Under the pieces are notes generated by a model, which made no database searches, was not told the DNA's origin, and saw only the letters and a program-made list of their open reading frames with translations. From an uncultured cyanobacterium (GTDB lineage Bacteria; Cyanobacteriota; Cyanobacteriia; Cyanobacteriales; Microcystaceae): 50,249 nucleotides of DNA. Shown in pieces: positions 41,046 through 50,249 of this stretch. Every line of letters starts with the position of its first letter. Position 1 is the first letter of the stretch. Made by a program: the position numbers and the translations under genes. Where the stretch lies: positions 1 to 50,249 of the forward strand of contig CAISPN010000018.1 of the NCBI GenBank assembly GCA_903887375.1, written 5' to 3'.

Positions 41046-42143
41046 ATGTTTGAATTTATTTTGAGGGTCTATTTGAGCAGCTACAGTAAATTTAGAAAAG
41101 CCTTTACTTTACCGGAGCTCTTGTTAGGGGTCTTTATTGCTCTATTGCTTCTGGGCTCTTTGCTTAGTGTATTAATTAATCTGCTGATCCAAGAGAGAAA
41201 TGAGCAAATTCTCACCGAAACTCAAAACAATATGGAAAGGGCTATGAGATTCATGGCAGAAGATATTCGCCAAGCAGTCTATGTCTATGATTTTCAACAA
41301 ACTCCTACCAATACAGGTTCTACTGGTACATATACTAATGGCAATAAGCTTCCTTATCCTTTGGTGGGTATACCTACTGGTCTTATTGCAGCCAATTACA
41401 TACCCATTATTGCTTTTTGGAAAATTACTCCTTTGACTGATGGAGTTTTGACAGGTCTCAACTGTGGCACTCTCTCGAATAGTTCCTACATCTCAGAAAA
41501 TAATCCACAGATAGCTAATGGAGCACTGAGCTATCAAGGGGAATGCAATGCCTTGCTTTATCGCAGGAAAATGATGTCTTTAGTTGTTTACTTTCAAAAA
41601 ATCAATGCTGGGGATAGTACTGATAGTAGTTGGCGTGGAAAATCTAGAATTTTGCGCTATCAATTTGATAAATATAACCCATCTACAACTCCTACCACTC
41701 GTAATGCTGGTTTTATTGATCCCACATATAGTTCAAATTACGCCAACTGGCCTGAGAATAATAGCCAAACTAATTTACAAAATAGCTTACCTACGACTAC
41801 AAGTACCAACCCAACTGTATTGATAGACTATGTAGATGATCCGAAAAGTACAGTTGATACCAAATTTCCTGCCTGTGATTCTTCTCAAACTAGAATTCCT
41901 GATAATCTTTCTACAGCTTCTTATAGTACGAGTTTTTATGTCTGTGTGACCACATTGAGTACAAAATCAGCTCAAGGAAGCTGGTCTTCTCCTGCTGGTC
42001 AAAACCAAGTAGTTAGCATTTACTTGCGAGGCAATGCATCTGGCTTTCCTGGACTGCAGGTTATTACAGGTACTAATAATAGTGTTTTAGCGCCGCTATC
42101 TACTAAAGTAAATATCAGAGGTGTAATCAATGAAAACTATTGA
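41046..42143 (+). CDS. hpsC: Pseudopilin HpsC
   Basis: The 365-residue protein has a prepilin-type leader (SYSKFRKA, then FTLPELLLGVFIALLLLGSL) with Glu5 in place, and Ala instead of Gly at -1, which is less common. After the helix comes EQILTETQNNMERAMRFMAED, resembling PilW/GspJ minor pilins, then a long Ser/Thr/Asn-rich exported domain with several cysteines. Gene order and content match HpsC. It begins 15 bases after hpsB and overlaps the next pseudopilin gene by 14 bases, so translation is probably coupled. Confidence 0.85.
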   Translation: MFEFILRVYLSSYSKFRKAFTLPELLLGVFIALLLLGSLLSVLINLLIQERNEQILTETQNNMERAMRFMAEDIRQAVYVYDFQQTPTNTGSTGTYTNGNKLPYPLVGIPTGLIAANYIPIIAFWKITPLTDGVLTGLNCGTLSNSSYISENNPQIANGALSYQGECNALLYRRKMMSLVVYFQKINAGDSTDSSWRGKSRILRYQFDKYNPSTTPTTRNAGFIDPTYSSNYANWPENNSQTNLQNSLPTTTSTNPTVLIDYVDDPKSTVDTKFPACDSSQTRIPDNLSTASYSTSFYVCVTTLSTKSAQGSWSSPAGQNQVVSIYLRGNASGFPGLQVITGTNNSVLAPLSTKVNIRGVINENY

Positions 42144-42729
42144 TCTGGGTATTAAAAAGCCAAAATCATCTGGTTTTACTCTAGCAGAGACTCTGGTAGT
42201 AATAATACTAGTTGGCATTATTGCTTCTTTGGCAGTTCCCAATTTTTTCAAATTTATCGCCAACTATACCCTCAAAAGTTCCGCCAATGATCTTTATCAA
42301 GCAATTTCTCGGGCTCAGGCTTATTCAGTCCAAAGAAGAGAAAACTGGCAGTTTAGCTTGCGAAGTAGCAGCGGGGTGTTGCAATATGCTGTCCATAAGG
42401 CAACTTTAGATCCTAATACCAATGCAACTAGCGTACAGTGGAATAGTTTACCTTCTAATATCAATCTCAATAGTGAGACTAATTTGAGCCAGCCAACAAG
42501 TGGAATTTATCAAGTTTGCTTTAGTGATCAAGGATTGCCCAGTACCCCAAGTGGATCTCCTCAATCTTGCACTTATCCAGCCAGTTTTAATGCCCCTCAA
42601 CAGATCACTCTCGGTATCTCAGGCTTAGCTCAATACAGAAGATGTATTATTATTTCGACTCTTTTAGGCGCCTTAACAACTGGGCAAGAGCAAGCAACTC
42701 CAAACAGTAATGGAAAATCTTGCTACTGA
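42130..42729 (+). CDS. GspH/FimT-like pseudopilin (HpsD position)
   Basis: The 199-residue protein has a complete prepilin leader: basic KKPKSSG followed by FTLAETLVVIILVGIIASLA, with Gly-1 and Glu5. The next part, VPNFFKFIANYTLKSSANDL with YQAISRAQAYSVQRRENW, is the GspH/FimT pattern of minor pilins. The C-terminal domain is exported and has four cysteines that may form disulfides. It overlaps hpsC by 14 bases and is the last gene of the operon. Position suggests HpsD, but the name is not certain. It ends two bases from the convergent cobS. Confidence 0.85.
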   Translation: MKTIDLGIKKPKSSGFTLAETLVVIILVGIIASLAVPNFFKFIANYTLKSSANDLYQAISRAQAYSVQRRENWQFSLRSSSGVLQYAVHKATLDPNTNATSVQWNSLPSNINLNSETNLSQPTSGIYQVCFSDQGLPSTPSGSPQSCTYPASFNAPQQITLGISGLAQYRRCIIISTLLGALTTGQEQATPNSNGKSCY

Positions 42730-42731
42730 TC

Positions 42732-43490
42732 TTAAATATGTCGTAATAAAACGCTGGTAATACATAAAAAAATCGTCTCGCTCCATTCCACAACAGCGCC
42801 GTAAGTATCCCCAGTATGACCTTTAAACTGGCGAAAAAAATACCGGCTAAGCCAAAAACTAATTAATATTCCTATCAGCCCTAAAATTAAACCTATTTTT
42901 CCTCCTGCTAGAGAAGCAAAGATCAGGCAAGTTAGTCCGAGAATTAAGTCCTCGGGAGCTTTGAGAAAAAATTTGTGAAAAGCTCCTTTGCCATTAGGTC
43001 TTAAGTAAGGGTAGAGTGCAATTGAAATCAACTGTCCCCAACGACCCCAGCCTGCAGATAAAATCAGAACTAAGCCCCTGTGACTATTCAAATCAAATAG
43101 GGCAGAAACTTTTAAAAGTAATAGTAGAATTGCTGCTATGACTCCATAGGCTCCTACATGGCTATCTCGCATCACATCTAGTTTCCTTTCACTGGAAACT
43201 GCCATACCATCGGCTGTATCAATTACACCATCTAGGTGCAATCCCCCCGTCAAAAATAACCAAAATGCTACAATTAAAACACTAGCTAAAAATCTCGGGC
43301 AGTCTATTATTTCCAACAGGAGATCTATAAAACTTAAAATTGCTCCTAAAATCAACCCAACCAGGGGAGACCAGCGAGCAATCCGCCGCAGATCGATCAG
43401 CCAGAAGTCCGGAAGTGGTAACATGGTATAAAAGACAATAGCTCCTAGGAAAGATCCCAGTGATTCTTTAAGCAATTTGAACCGCTTCAT
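42732..43490 (-). CDS. cobS: Adenosylcobinamide-GDP ribazoletransferase (cobalamin synthase)
   Basis: CobS joins adenosylcobinamide-GDP with alpha-ribazole (or its phosphate) in the last steps of cobamide synthesis. The 252-residue protein is an integral membrane enzyme with about six to seven helices. It has FYTMLPLPDFW near the start and the metal-binding GGLHLDGVIDTADGMAVSSE motif, followed by MRDSHVGAYGVIAAILLLLL and a late GHTGDTYGAVVEWSE. These are the conserved CobS signatures. No other cob genes are in the window. Cyanobacteria usually make pseudocobalamin, so adenine may be the natural lower base. Confidence 0.95.
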   Translation of the reverse strand: MKRFKLLKESLGSFLGAIVFYTMLPLPDFWLIDLRRIARWSPLVGLILGAILSFIDLLLEIIDCPRFLASVLIVAFWLFLTGGLHLDGVIDTADGMAVSSERKLDVMRDSHVGAYGVIAAILLLLLKVSALFDLNSHRGLVLILSAGWGRWGQLISIALYPYLRPNGKGAFHKFFLKAPEDLILGLTCLIFASLAGGKIGLILGLIGILISFWLSRYFFRQFKGHTGDTYGAVVEWSETIFLCITSVLLRHI

Positions 43491-43504
43491 TCATCTCTAC
43501 CATT

Positions 43505-43945
43505 GTGAAGAAAATGAGTCAAAAACCATCTCCTTGCATTATAGATTGGGGTACAGTAGTCAATAAAGAAGATATGCGCCGCCTACTTAATGATTTGAGC
43601 AGGGTGCAATACCAACACAATCTAGAAGGCAAATTACAGTCTGAAGGAGAAGGTTGGATTATGGAGATCTTTTTAGATCCTCAGCAAGCCACACTCATTG
43701 CTAATCATACCTTGTATCTCAATTTACAGAGTTTTGATTATTTGGAAATCGGCCAGACTCCTCAGCAGGAGACATGCTTTGATCTCATCCAGGATCAAAG
43801 GACGTTGAGAATAATTCCTCTTTCCAATCCTCTAAAAGATCAAGAAAATGCTCCAGCTCTCGATGATGCTACTTTAGAAGAAATGGTCACTCGTGTGCTC
43901 TCTTCTAAGTGGGATCTTTCATTGGATGACGACGAGTCCTTTTAA
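43505..43945 (+). CDS. Conserved cyanobacterial protein of unknown function
   Basis: I do not recognise a named family for this 146-residue protein. It is soluble and acidic, with [20 protein letters not shown] near the start, a [20 protein letters not shown] segment and a very acidic end ([11 protein letters not shown]). A GTG at 43505 and an ATG at 43514 (MSQKPSP) are both possible starts; neither has a strong ribosome-binding site. The last 20 bases overlap the start of tgt, which suggests coupling with queuosine synthesis or simply compact packing. No signal peptide or membrane helix is visible. Confidence 0.7.
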   Translation: MKKMSQKPSPCIIDWGTVVNKEDMRRLLNDLSRVQYQHNLEGKLQSEGEGWIMEIFLDPQQATLIANHTLYLNLQSFDYLEIGQTPQQETCFDLIQDQRTLRIIPLSNPLKDQENAPALDDATLEEMVTRVLSSKWDLSLDDDESF

Positions 43946-45032
43946 ATTTACACAGCAAGCTAGCTGTCCAGAAACAAAAGCTAGAGTCGGTCTTTGGTCT
44001 ACTCCACATGGAGTAGTAGAGACCCCCCGTTTTATGCCTGTAGGGACAGTTGGCACAGTCAAGGGTTTAACTTCAGTGCAACTTCAAGAGACTGATGCCC
44101 AGATGATCCTTGCTAATACATACCATTTGCACCTCCAGCCGGGTGAAGAAATTATTGAAAAAGCAGGAGGTTTGCATCGTTTTATGGATTGGTCTGGGCC
44201 TATCCTGACTGATTCTGGCGGGTTTCAAGTTTTTAGTCTGAGTAATCTGCGTCAAATCAAAGAGCAAGGGGTTACCTTTAAATCTCCCAGAGATGGAAGA
44301 CTTATATCGCTCACTCCAGAGCGCTCAATCGAAATACAAAATCGATTGGGCGCTGATGTAATCATGGCTTTTGATGAATGTCCGCCAGGGCAGAGCGATT
44401 GGCATGCGGTACATATGGCTACGCAAAGAACTTATCGTTGGTTGCTGCGCTGCATTGAAGCACATCAAAGGACTCAAGAGCAGGCCCTGTTTGGTATAGT
44501 CCAAGGGGGCGTTTATTTAGATCTGCGCAAAGAATGTGCCGAGTCTTTGGTTTCTTTAGATTTACCTGGCTATGCTATTGGCGGGGTTAGTGTGGGAGAA
44601 GCGCCTGAATTAATACATCAAATAGTAGAATTTACCGCTCCTTTGTTGCCTGCCGATAAGCCTCGCTATCTTATGGGTGTGGGAACCTATCGTGAGATGG
44701 CCAAGGCTGTCGCTGCTGGAATTGACCTTTTTGACTGTGTCATACCAACTCGCTTGGGAAGGCATGGCGCTGCTTTGGTACAAGGTGAGCGTTGGAATCT
44801 CAAAAATGCCTCTTTTCGCGAAGATTTCACCTCTCTAGATAGCAATTGTCCCTGTTATACTTGTCAAAATGTTTCTAGAGCCTATCTGAGTCATTTAATC
44901 AGATCTAAAGAAATGCTGGGGTATATTTTGCTATCTCTGCACAATGTGACAGAACTAGTAAGTTTTACCAAAAAGATGAGAGAATCTATTATTGAAGGAA
45001 ACTTTGTACAGAAATTTGGACATTGGTTTTGA
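43926..45032 (+). CDS. tgt: tRNA-guanine transglycosylase
   Basis: Tgt exchanges guanine 34 of GUN-anticodon tRNAs for preQ1 on the way to queuosine. From the ATG at 43926 the protein has 368 residues and begins [20 protein letters not shown], the normal family start; an ATG 33 bases earlier would add an unconserved tail. Motifs include [12 protein letters not shown] with the active-site Asp, [24 protein letters not shown], the TRLGRHGAA anticodon-binding region and the zinc site [17 protein letters not shown]. Its first bases overlap the preceding gene, and its end overlaps the frame of the next one. Confidence 0.96.
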   Translation: MTTSPFKFTQQASCPETKARVGLWSTPHGVVETPRFMPVGTVGTVKGLTSVQLQETDAQMILANTYHLHLQPGEEIIEKAGGLHRFMDWSGPILTDSGGFQVFSLSNLRQIKEQGVTFKSPRDGRLISLTPERSIEIQNRLGADVIMAFDECPPGQSDWHAVHMATQRTYRWLLRCIEAHQRTQEQALFGIVQGGVYLDLRKECAESLVSLDLPGYAIGGVSVGEAPELIHQIVEFTAPLLPADKPRYLMGVGTYREMAKAVAAGIDLFDCVIPTRLGRHGAALVQGERWNLKNASFREDFTSLDSNCPCYTCQNVSRAYLSHLIRSKEMLGYILLSLHNVTELVSFTKKMRESIIEGNFVQKFGHWF

Positions 45033-45763
45033 TTTTGCAGACCACTAATATGCTCACTACTCCTCAAAAAACCGATGTTTTGGGATTGCCTATTCATCTT
45101 TTACCAGACTATCCCAGTTGGATAATGCAACGCTCTAGCAAGAATTTGGGATCTCATATCATCACCCTCAATTCTGAAATGGCTATGTTGGGGCAAAAGG
45201 ATGAAAAAATTGCTCAAGTTGTTCGACAGGCAGAATTGGTGATTCCTGATGGCTCTGGTGTGGTTTTGTATCTTAGGCTCAGGGGATTCAAGCAAAAAAG
45301 AGTCCCTGGCATTGAATTAGCGCAAGATTTAATTGAGAAATTTGCCCCTCTAGGACCTATAGCCTTTTATGGAGGAAAGCCTGAAGTGATTGAAGCGGCT
45401 GCTAAGGCTTGGCGTGAAAAAATACCTGATATTAATCTACTGGTATCGGATGGTTATTTGGATGAACAGCAACAGCAGCAATGGAGCCAAACTCTACAAA
45501 AAGTTCAGCCAGTTCTCATTTTGGTTGGTTTAGGTATTCCTCGCCAGGAATATTGGATAAGAGATCATCGGCAAATTTGTCCTCAAGCAGTATGGATAGG
45601 AGTTGGCGGTAGTTTTGATATCTGGTCTGGTACCAAAAAAAGAGCTCCTCGATTGCTTAGAGATAATAATCTAGAATGGTTTTATCGTCTTTATCAAGAA
45701 CCCTGGCGCTGGCGCAGAATGCTTGTGTTGCCAGCTTTTTTTCTGCGCTGTTTTTTGGGTTAG
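45023..45763 (+). CDS. WecG/TagA/CpsF family glycosyltransferase
   Basis: This family transfers N-acetylmannosaminuronate or ManNAc to lipid-linked sugars; other members glucosylate surface glycans. The 246-residue frame has [20 protein letters not shown], the [14 protein letters not shown] segment, [13 protein letters not shown], the glycine turn [45 protein letters not shown] and [16 protein letters not shown]. The start may instead be the ATG at 45050 (MLTTPQK), because the first nine codons lie over the tgt stop and are not conserved. Acceptor unknown. In this location it may serve cell-surface polysaccharide together with rfbC. Confidence 0.9.
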   Translation: MVLILQTTNMLTTPQKTDVLGLPIHLLPDYPSWIMQRSSKNLGSHIITLNSEMAMLGQKDEKIAQVVRQAELVIPDGSGVVLYLRLRGFKQKRVPGIELAQDLIEKFAPLGPIAFYGGKPEVIEAAAKAWREKIPDINLLVSDGYLDEQQQQQWSQTLQKVQPVLILVGLGIPRQEYWIRDHRQICPQAVWIGVGGSFDIWSGTKKRAPRLLRDNNLEWFYRLYQEPWRWRRMLVLPAFFLRCFLG

Positions 45764-45769
45764 AAATAA

Positions 45770-46531
45770 TTAAACTTTAGTTAGTATTTCTATACCATCT
45801 TCGGTGACGGCAATAGTATGTTCAAACTGAGCTGAAAGTTTGCGATCTTTGGTAACTGCAGTCCATCCATCACTGAGAACTTCGGCTTGCCAAGAGCCTT
45901 CATTGATCATTGGCTCTATGGTGAAGACCATGCCTGGACGGATTTTTTTGCCCCTGCCTCGTACCCCATAGTGAGGAATTTGGGGCTCTGTGTGAAATAT
46001 ATTGCTAATTCCATGTCCTACAAAATCGCGCACGACTGAAAATCCTTGAGCTTCGGCATATTCTTGAATAGCAGCGCCAATATCCCCGATTCTGCCTCCT
46101 ATAGATACTGCTTCTATTCCTAGTCTGAGACATTCTTCAGTTACTTTGACTAACTTTTTAGCAGTTGGGGAAGGCTCTCCTACTAAAAAGGTGCGTGAGG
46201 TATCACCATAGTAACTATCTACAATCAAAGTGACATCTACATTGATAATGTCACCGTCTTTCAAAATCTCCTTGCTGTTGGGAATGCCATGGCAAATCAC
46301 TTCATTGACACTTGTGCAAATTGATTTAGGAAAACCCTTATAGTTTAAAGGCGCACTGACTGCGCCATGCTCTTGAGTCCAGCGTTCGGCTTCATCATTT
46401 AGCCAAAGAGTGCTAACTCCTGGTTTAACTAGAGGGGCAAGGTGATCCAATAGTTGAGCAGAAAGAGAACCAGCTCGCCGCATTTTGTCAATTTCACGTT
46501 TAGAAAGCAATGTAATAGTTTCGTTGCCCAT
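45770..46531 (-). CDS. map: Methionine aminopeptidase, type I
   Basis: Map removes the initiator methionine from new proteins. The 253-residue protein has all five metal ligands in order: the first Asp in DIINVDVTLIVDSYYGDTSR with the second Asp in YGDTSR, the His in VGHGISNIFH, the Glu in FTIEPMI and the last Glu in FEHTIAVTEDG. The substrate His is in VICHGIPNSKE. There is no N-terminal SH3-type zinc finger, so it is the short bacterial form. Cyanobacteria often have several map genes. It is convergent with the WecG-family gene, six bases apart. Confidence 0.95.
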   Translation of the reverse strand: MGNETITLLSKREIDKMRRAGSLSAQLLDHLAPLVKPGVSTLWLNDEAERWTQEHGAVSAPLNYKGFPKSICTSVNEVICHGIPNSKEILKDGDIINVDVTLIVDSYYGDTSRTFLVGEPSPTAKKLVKVTEECLRLGIEAVSIGGRIGDIGAAIQEYAEAQGFSVVRDFVGHGISNIFHTEPQIPHYGVRGRGKKIRPGMVFTIEPMINEGSWQAEVLSDGWTAVTKDRKLSAQFEHTIAVTEDGIEILTKV

Positions 46532-46671
46532 TGAGAATTACAAACAGATGGTTTATATTTTCTATTTTAGAGGTATCTGTCTGGATAATGTTCGGTTATA
46601 CGACTAGTGAAATAGCAGATAATCGATTTAGGATTGGATGAGGGATAAGAGAGAATTTAGGGGCAGTTTTT

Positions 46672-48944
<2,273 letters not shown>

Positions 48945-49055
48945 TTAACCTTTTTTTTGATAATACAGTTTTGTCAATTCTAGAATCGCATATTTCAGTG
49001 CCCTAGCTAACTACTTGAGCCCGTGATAGCATTAAAACATAGGGGAAGTAGCTCA

Positions 49056-49556
49056 ATGAATAAAAGAGATTTTCTGAAAACCACCACCACTACAACAATA
49101 CTTGCCTATTTGTCCTATTATTTACCTGGGAGGGAAAAACCAGTTATGGCAACTGAGAAAGAGCATCAATTTCCGATTGAAAAAACAGAACAACAGTGGA
49201 AAGAAACCCTAAGTTCTGAAGAATTTAATGTTCTGCGTAAACATGGCACCGAAAGGGCAGGAACCAGCCCACTTGATAAAGAACACCGTAATGGGACATT
49301 TCTCTGTGCTGGCTGTCAATCTGCTTTGTTTTCTTCTGAGACAAAGTTTGACAGTGGAACTGGCTGGCCTAGTTTCAATGCTTCATTAGAAGGAAGTGTC
49401 GAAACTACAATCGATAAATCCCTCTTTATGAGCAGAGTTGAAGTTCATTGCAGCCATTGTGGTGGGCATTTGGGACATGTGTTTAATGATGGACCAAAAC
49501 CTACGGGTAAGCGCTATTGCATGAATGGAATTGCCCTCAAGTTCGTACCTAGTTAA
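49056..49556 (+). CDS. msrB: Peptide-methionine (R)-S-oxide reductase, exported form
   Basis: MsrB repairs methionine-R-sulfoxide in proteins. From the ATG at 49056 (GGGGAAG about ten bases upstream) the protein has 166 residues; an upstream GTG would add only 11. The leader MNKRDFLKTTTTTT with a short hydrophobic ILAYLSYYLPG resembles a lipid-free Tat-like or membrane-anchoring signal, so this copy probably works outside the cytoplasm. The domain (about 43-166) has WKETLSSEEFNVLRKHGTER, zinc cysteines C84/C87 and C132/C135, FDSGTGWPSF and the catalytic RYCMNG (Cys155). It shares its last four bases with rfbC. Confidence 0.93.
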   Translation: MNKRDFLKTTTTTTILAYLSYYLPGREKPVMATEKEHQFPIEKTEQQWKETLSSEEFNVLRKHGTERAGTSPLDKEHRNGTFLCAGCQSALFSSETKFDSGTGWPSFNASLEGSVETTIDKSLFMSRVEVHCSHCGGHLGHVFNDGPKPTGKRYCMNGIALKFVPS

Positions 49557-50098
49557 TAAGTTTCGGCACTTTTTAAAGGAGAACCTATTCTGTCTTTTGT
49601 AGACAAAATGGGTTCTCCTTCTATATCAGGCCATTGTATCGCTACATCAGGATCGTTCCAAAGTAGAGTTCTTTCATGTTCAGGGGCATAGAATTCGGTA
49701 GTTTTATAGAGAAATTCAGCCATATCAGAAAGCACAAGGAAGCCATGAGCAAAGCCTGCAGGTATCCAAAATTGTCTCTTATTTTCGGCGCTTAAGATGC
49801 AGCTTTCCCATTGTCCAAAGGTTGCTGAATCTCTTCTCATATCTACAGCTACATCAAAAACCTCTCCTTTGACTACGCGAACTAGTTTAGCCTGGGGTTG
49901 CTGAATTTGATAGTGCAGTCCTCTCAAGACATTACGACTAGATGAGGAATGATTATCCTGTAAAAATTCGCAAGTAATGCCAGTAGCCTCTTTAAAGGTT
50001 TTTTTGTTATAGCTTTCGAGAAAGAAACCTCGCTCATCGCCAAAAACTCGAGGCTCTAAAATTAAAACTTCCGGGATCTTGGTTTCAATAACTTTCAT
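49553..50098 (-). CDS. rfbC: dTDP-4-dehydrorhamnose 3,5-epimerase
   Basis: RfbC/RmlC epimerises dTDP-4-keto-6-deoxyglucose on the way to dTDP-L-rhamnose for surface polysaccharides. The protein has 181 residues from the ATG at 50098. A longer frame would run through the rRNA terminator and is rejected. Motifs are VLILEPRVFGDERGFFLESY, FLQDNHSSSSRNVLRGLHYQ with the catalytic His, LVRVVKGEVFDVAVDMRRDS, QFWIPAGFAHGFLVLSD and the final part with DIEGEPILSTKD. It is transcribed in the same direction as the upstream rRNA genes, separated by their terminator. No other rhamnose gene lies in the window. Confidence 0.95.
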   Translation of the reverse strand: MKVIETKIPEVLILEPRVFGDERGFFLESYNKKTFKEATGITCEFLQDNHSSSSRNVLRGLHYQIQQPQAKLVRVVKGEVFDVAVDMRRDSATFGQWESCILSAENKRQFWIPAGFAHGFLVLSDMAEFLYKTTEFYAPEHERTLLWNDPDVAIQWPDIEGEPILSTKDRIGSPLKSAETY

Positions 50099-50136
50099 CT
50101 TTTGAATCGTTGGTAATAAAGAAATATAGAGCAAAC

Positions 50137-50175
50137 AAAAAAGACCACAAATCTTTGGGAAGAGTGGTCTTTTTT
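50137..50175 (-). terminator. rRNA operon terminator
   Basis: AAAAAAGACCAC (50137-50148) and GTGGTCTTTTTT (50164-50175) form a perfect 12-bp stem with a 15-base loop. On the minus strand the T run comes last, about 12 bases after the 5S rRNA 3' end. Confidence 0.9.
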
Positions 50176-50186
50176 GAAAGAATAAT

Positions 50187-50249
50187 CCTGGCATCGAACT
50201 ATTGTCCCAGCCGGCTACCCGACAAGTATCTTGGTCGCTACTGAGTTTC
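50187..50249 (-). rRNA. 5S ribosomal RNA, 3' part
   Basis: The minus strand from the window edge reads GAAACTCAGTAGCGACCAAG, then a middle with GGGTAGCC, and ends GATGCCAGG. This is the second half of a cyanobacterial 5S rRNA. The 5' half lies outside the window. It is followed by a strong terminator, so it is the end of an rRNA operon. Confidence 0.88.

Noticed and set aside
50099-50194. Upstream extension of rfbC
   Set aside because: The added codons run through the rRNA terminator; the ATG at 50098 gives the normal family start.

Overview
The window is a chromosomal segment of a cyanobacterium. This rests on a set of genes found in oxygenic phototrophs: PetN of the cytochrome b6f complex, light-dependent protochlorophyllide reductase, a phycobilisome rod-core linker, a C-type flavodiiron protein with flavodoxin and flavin-reductase domains, a CRR7-type NDH-1 factor, DUF2854 and phylloquinone-pathway MenF. 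An HpsA/B/C/pseudopilin operon suggests a filamentous, gliding strain. The DNA looks AT-rich (roughly 40% G+C by eye) and genes are tightly packed. I cannot name the genus; a Pseudanabaena-like lineage is only a guess.

Layout. 1-3.2 kb: end of a PIN/TRAM protein, an M23/LysM endopeptidase-like protein, menF, DUF2854. 3.2-6.1 kb (minus): two glycosyltransferases and a coiled-coil partner. 6.1-11.5 kb: selO, a CRR7-like gene, and a minus-strand operon DUF2227-mazG-lepB-flavodiiron protein. 11.5-12.5 kb: tRNA-Val(UAC) and purU. 12.5-16.6 kb: an accessory-looking stretch with a 49-residue ORF under two ~58-bp repeats, a polytopic membrane protein, and a large GH17-GT2 beta-glucan synthase-like fusion preceded by a Pho-box-like array. 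16.8-22.2 kb: a KdpD-type protein without kinase core, an RTX-like repeat protein, and an unusual fusion of a CNB-like domain, a degenerate sigma-54-activator AAA+ domain and a NapH-type membrane ferredoxin, with a tiny membrane ORF back-to-back.

22.2-31.8 kb is mostly housekeeping: an exported protein, an L,D-transpeptidase, a PhzF-like protein, pgi, a histidine phosphatase, a lone CNB protein, a Gly/Met/Pro-rich exported protein, larE, a histidine kinase, an ABC-2 permease and pgk. 31.9-35.2 kb: a universal stress protein, a tandemly duplicated rod-core linker, a Ca2+/H+ antiporter, and petN followed in frame by a second 45-residue membrane peptide. 35.4-42.7 kb: the hps pseudopilin operon, with a perfect TGTGA-N6-TCACA site upstream. 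42.7-50.2 kb: cobS, tgt, a WecG-family transferase, map, a degenerate histidine kinase, por, an exported MsrB, rfbC, and finally the 3' end of a 5S rRNA with its terminator on the minus strand.

Themes. Cell-surface and polysaccharide work recurs (glycosyltransferases, GH17-GT2, hps, WecG, rfbC, M23, L,D-transpeptidase). Photosynthesis genes are scattered singly, as is usual in cyanobacteria. Convergent neighbours are packed so closely that three pairs share four bases at their stop codons. Strongest candidates for new biology are the CNB/pseudo-AAA/ferredoxin fusion, the small membrane ORFs, the duplicated CpcG-type linker and the 58-bp repeat pair. I found no CRISPR array, no intact insertion sequence and no recognisable defence system.
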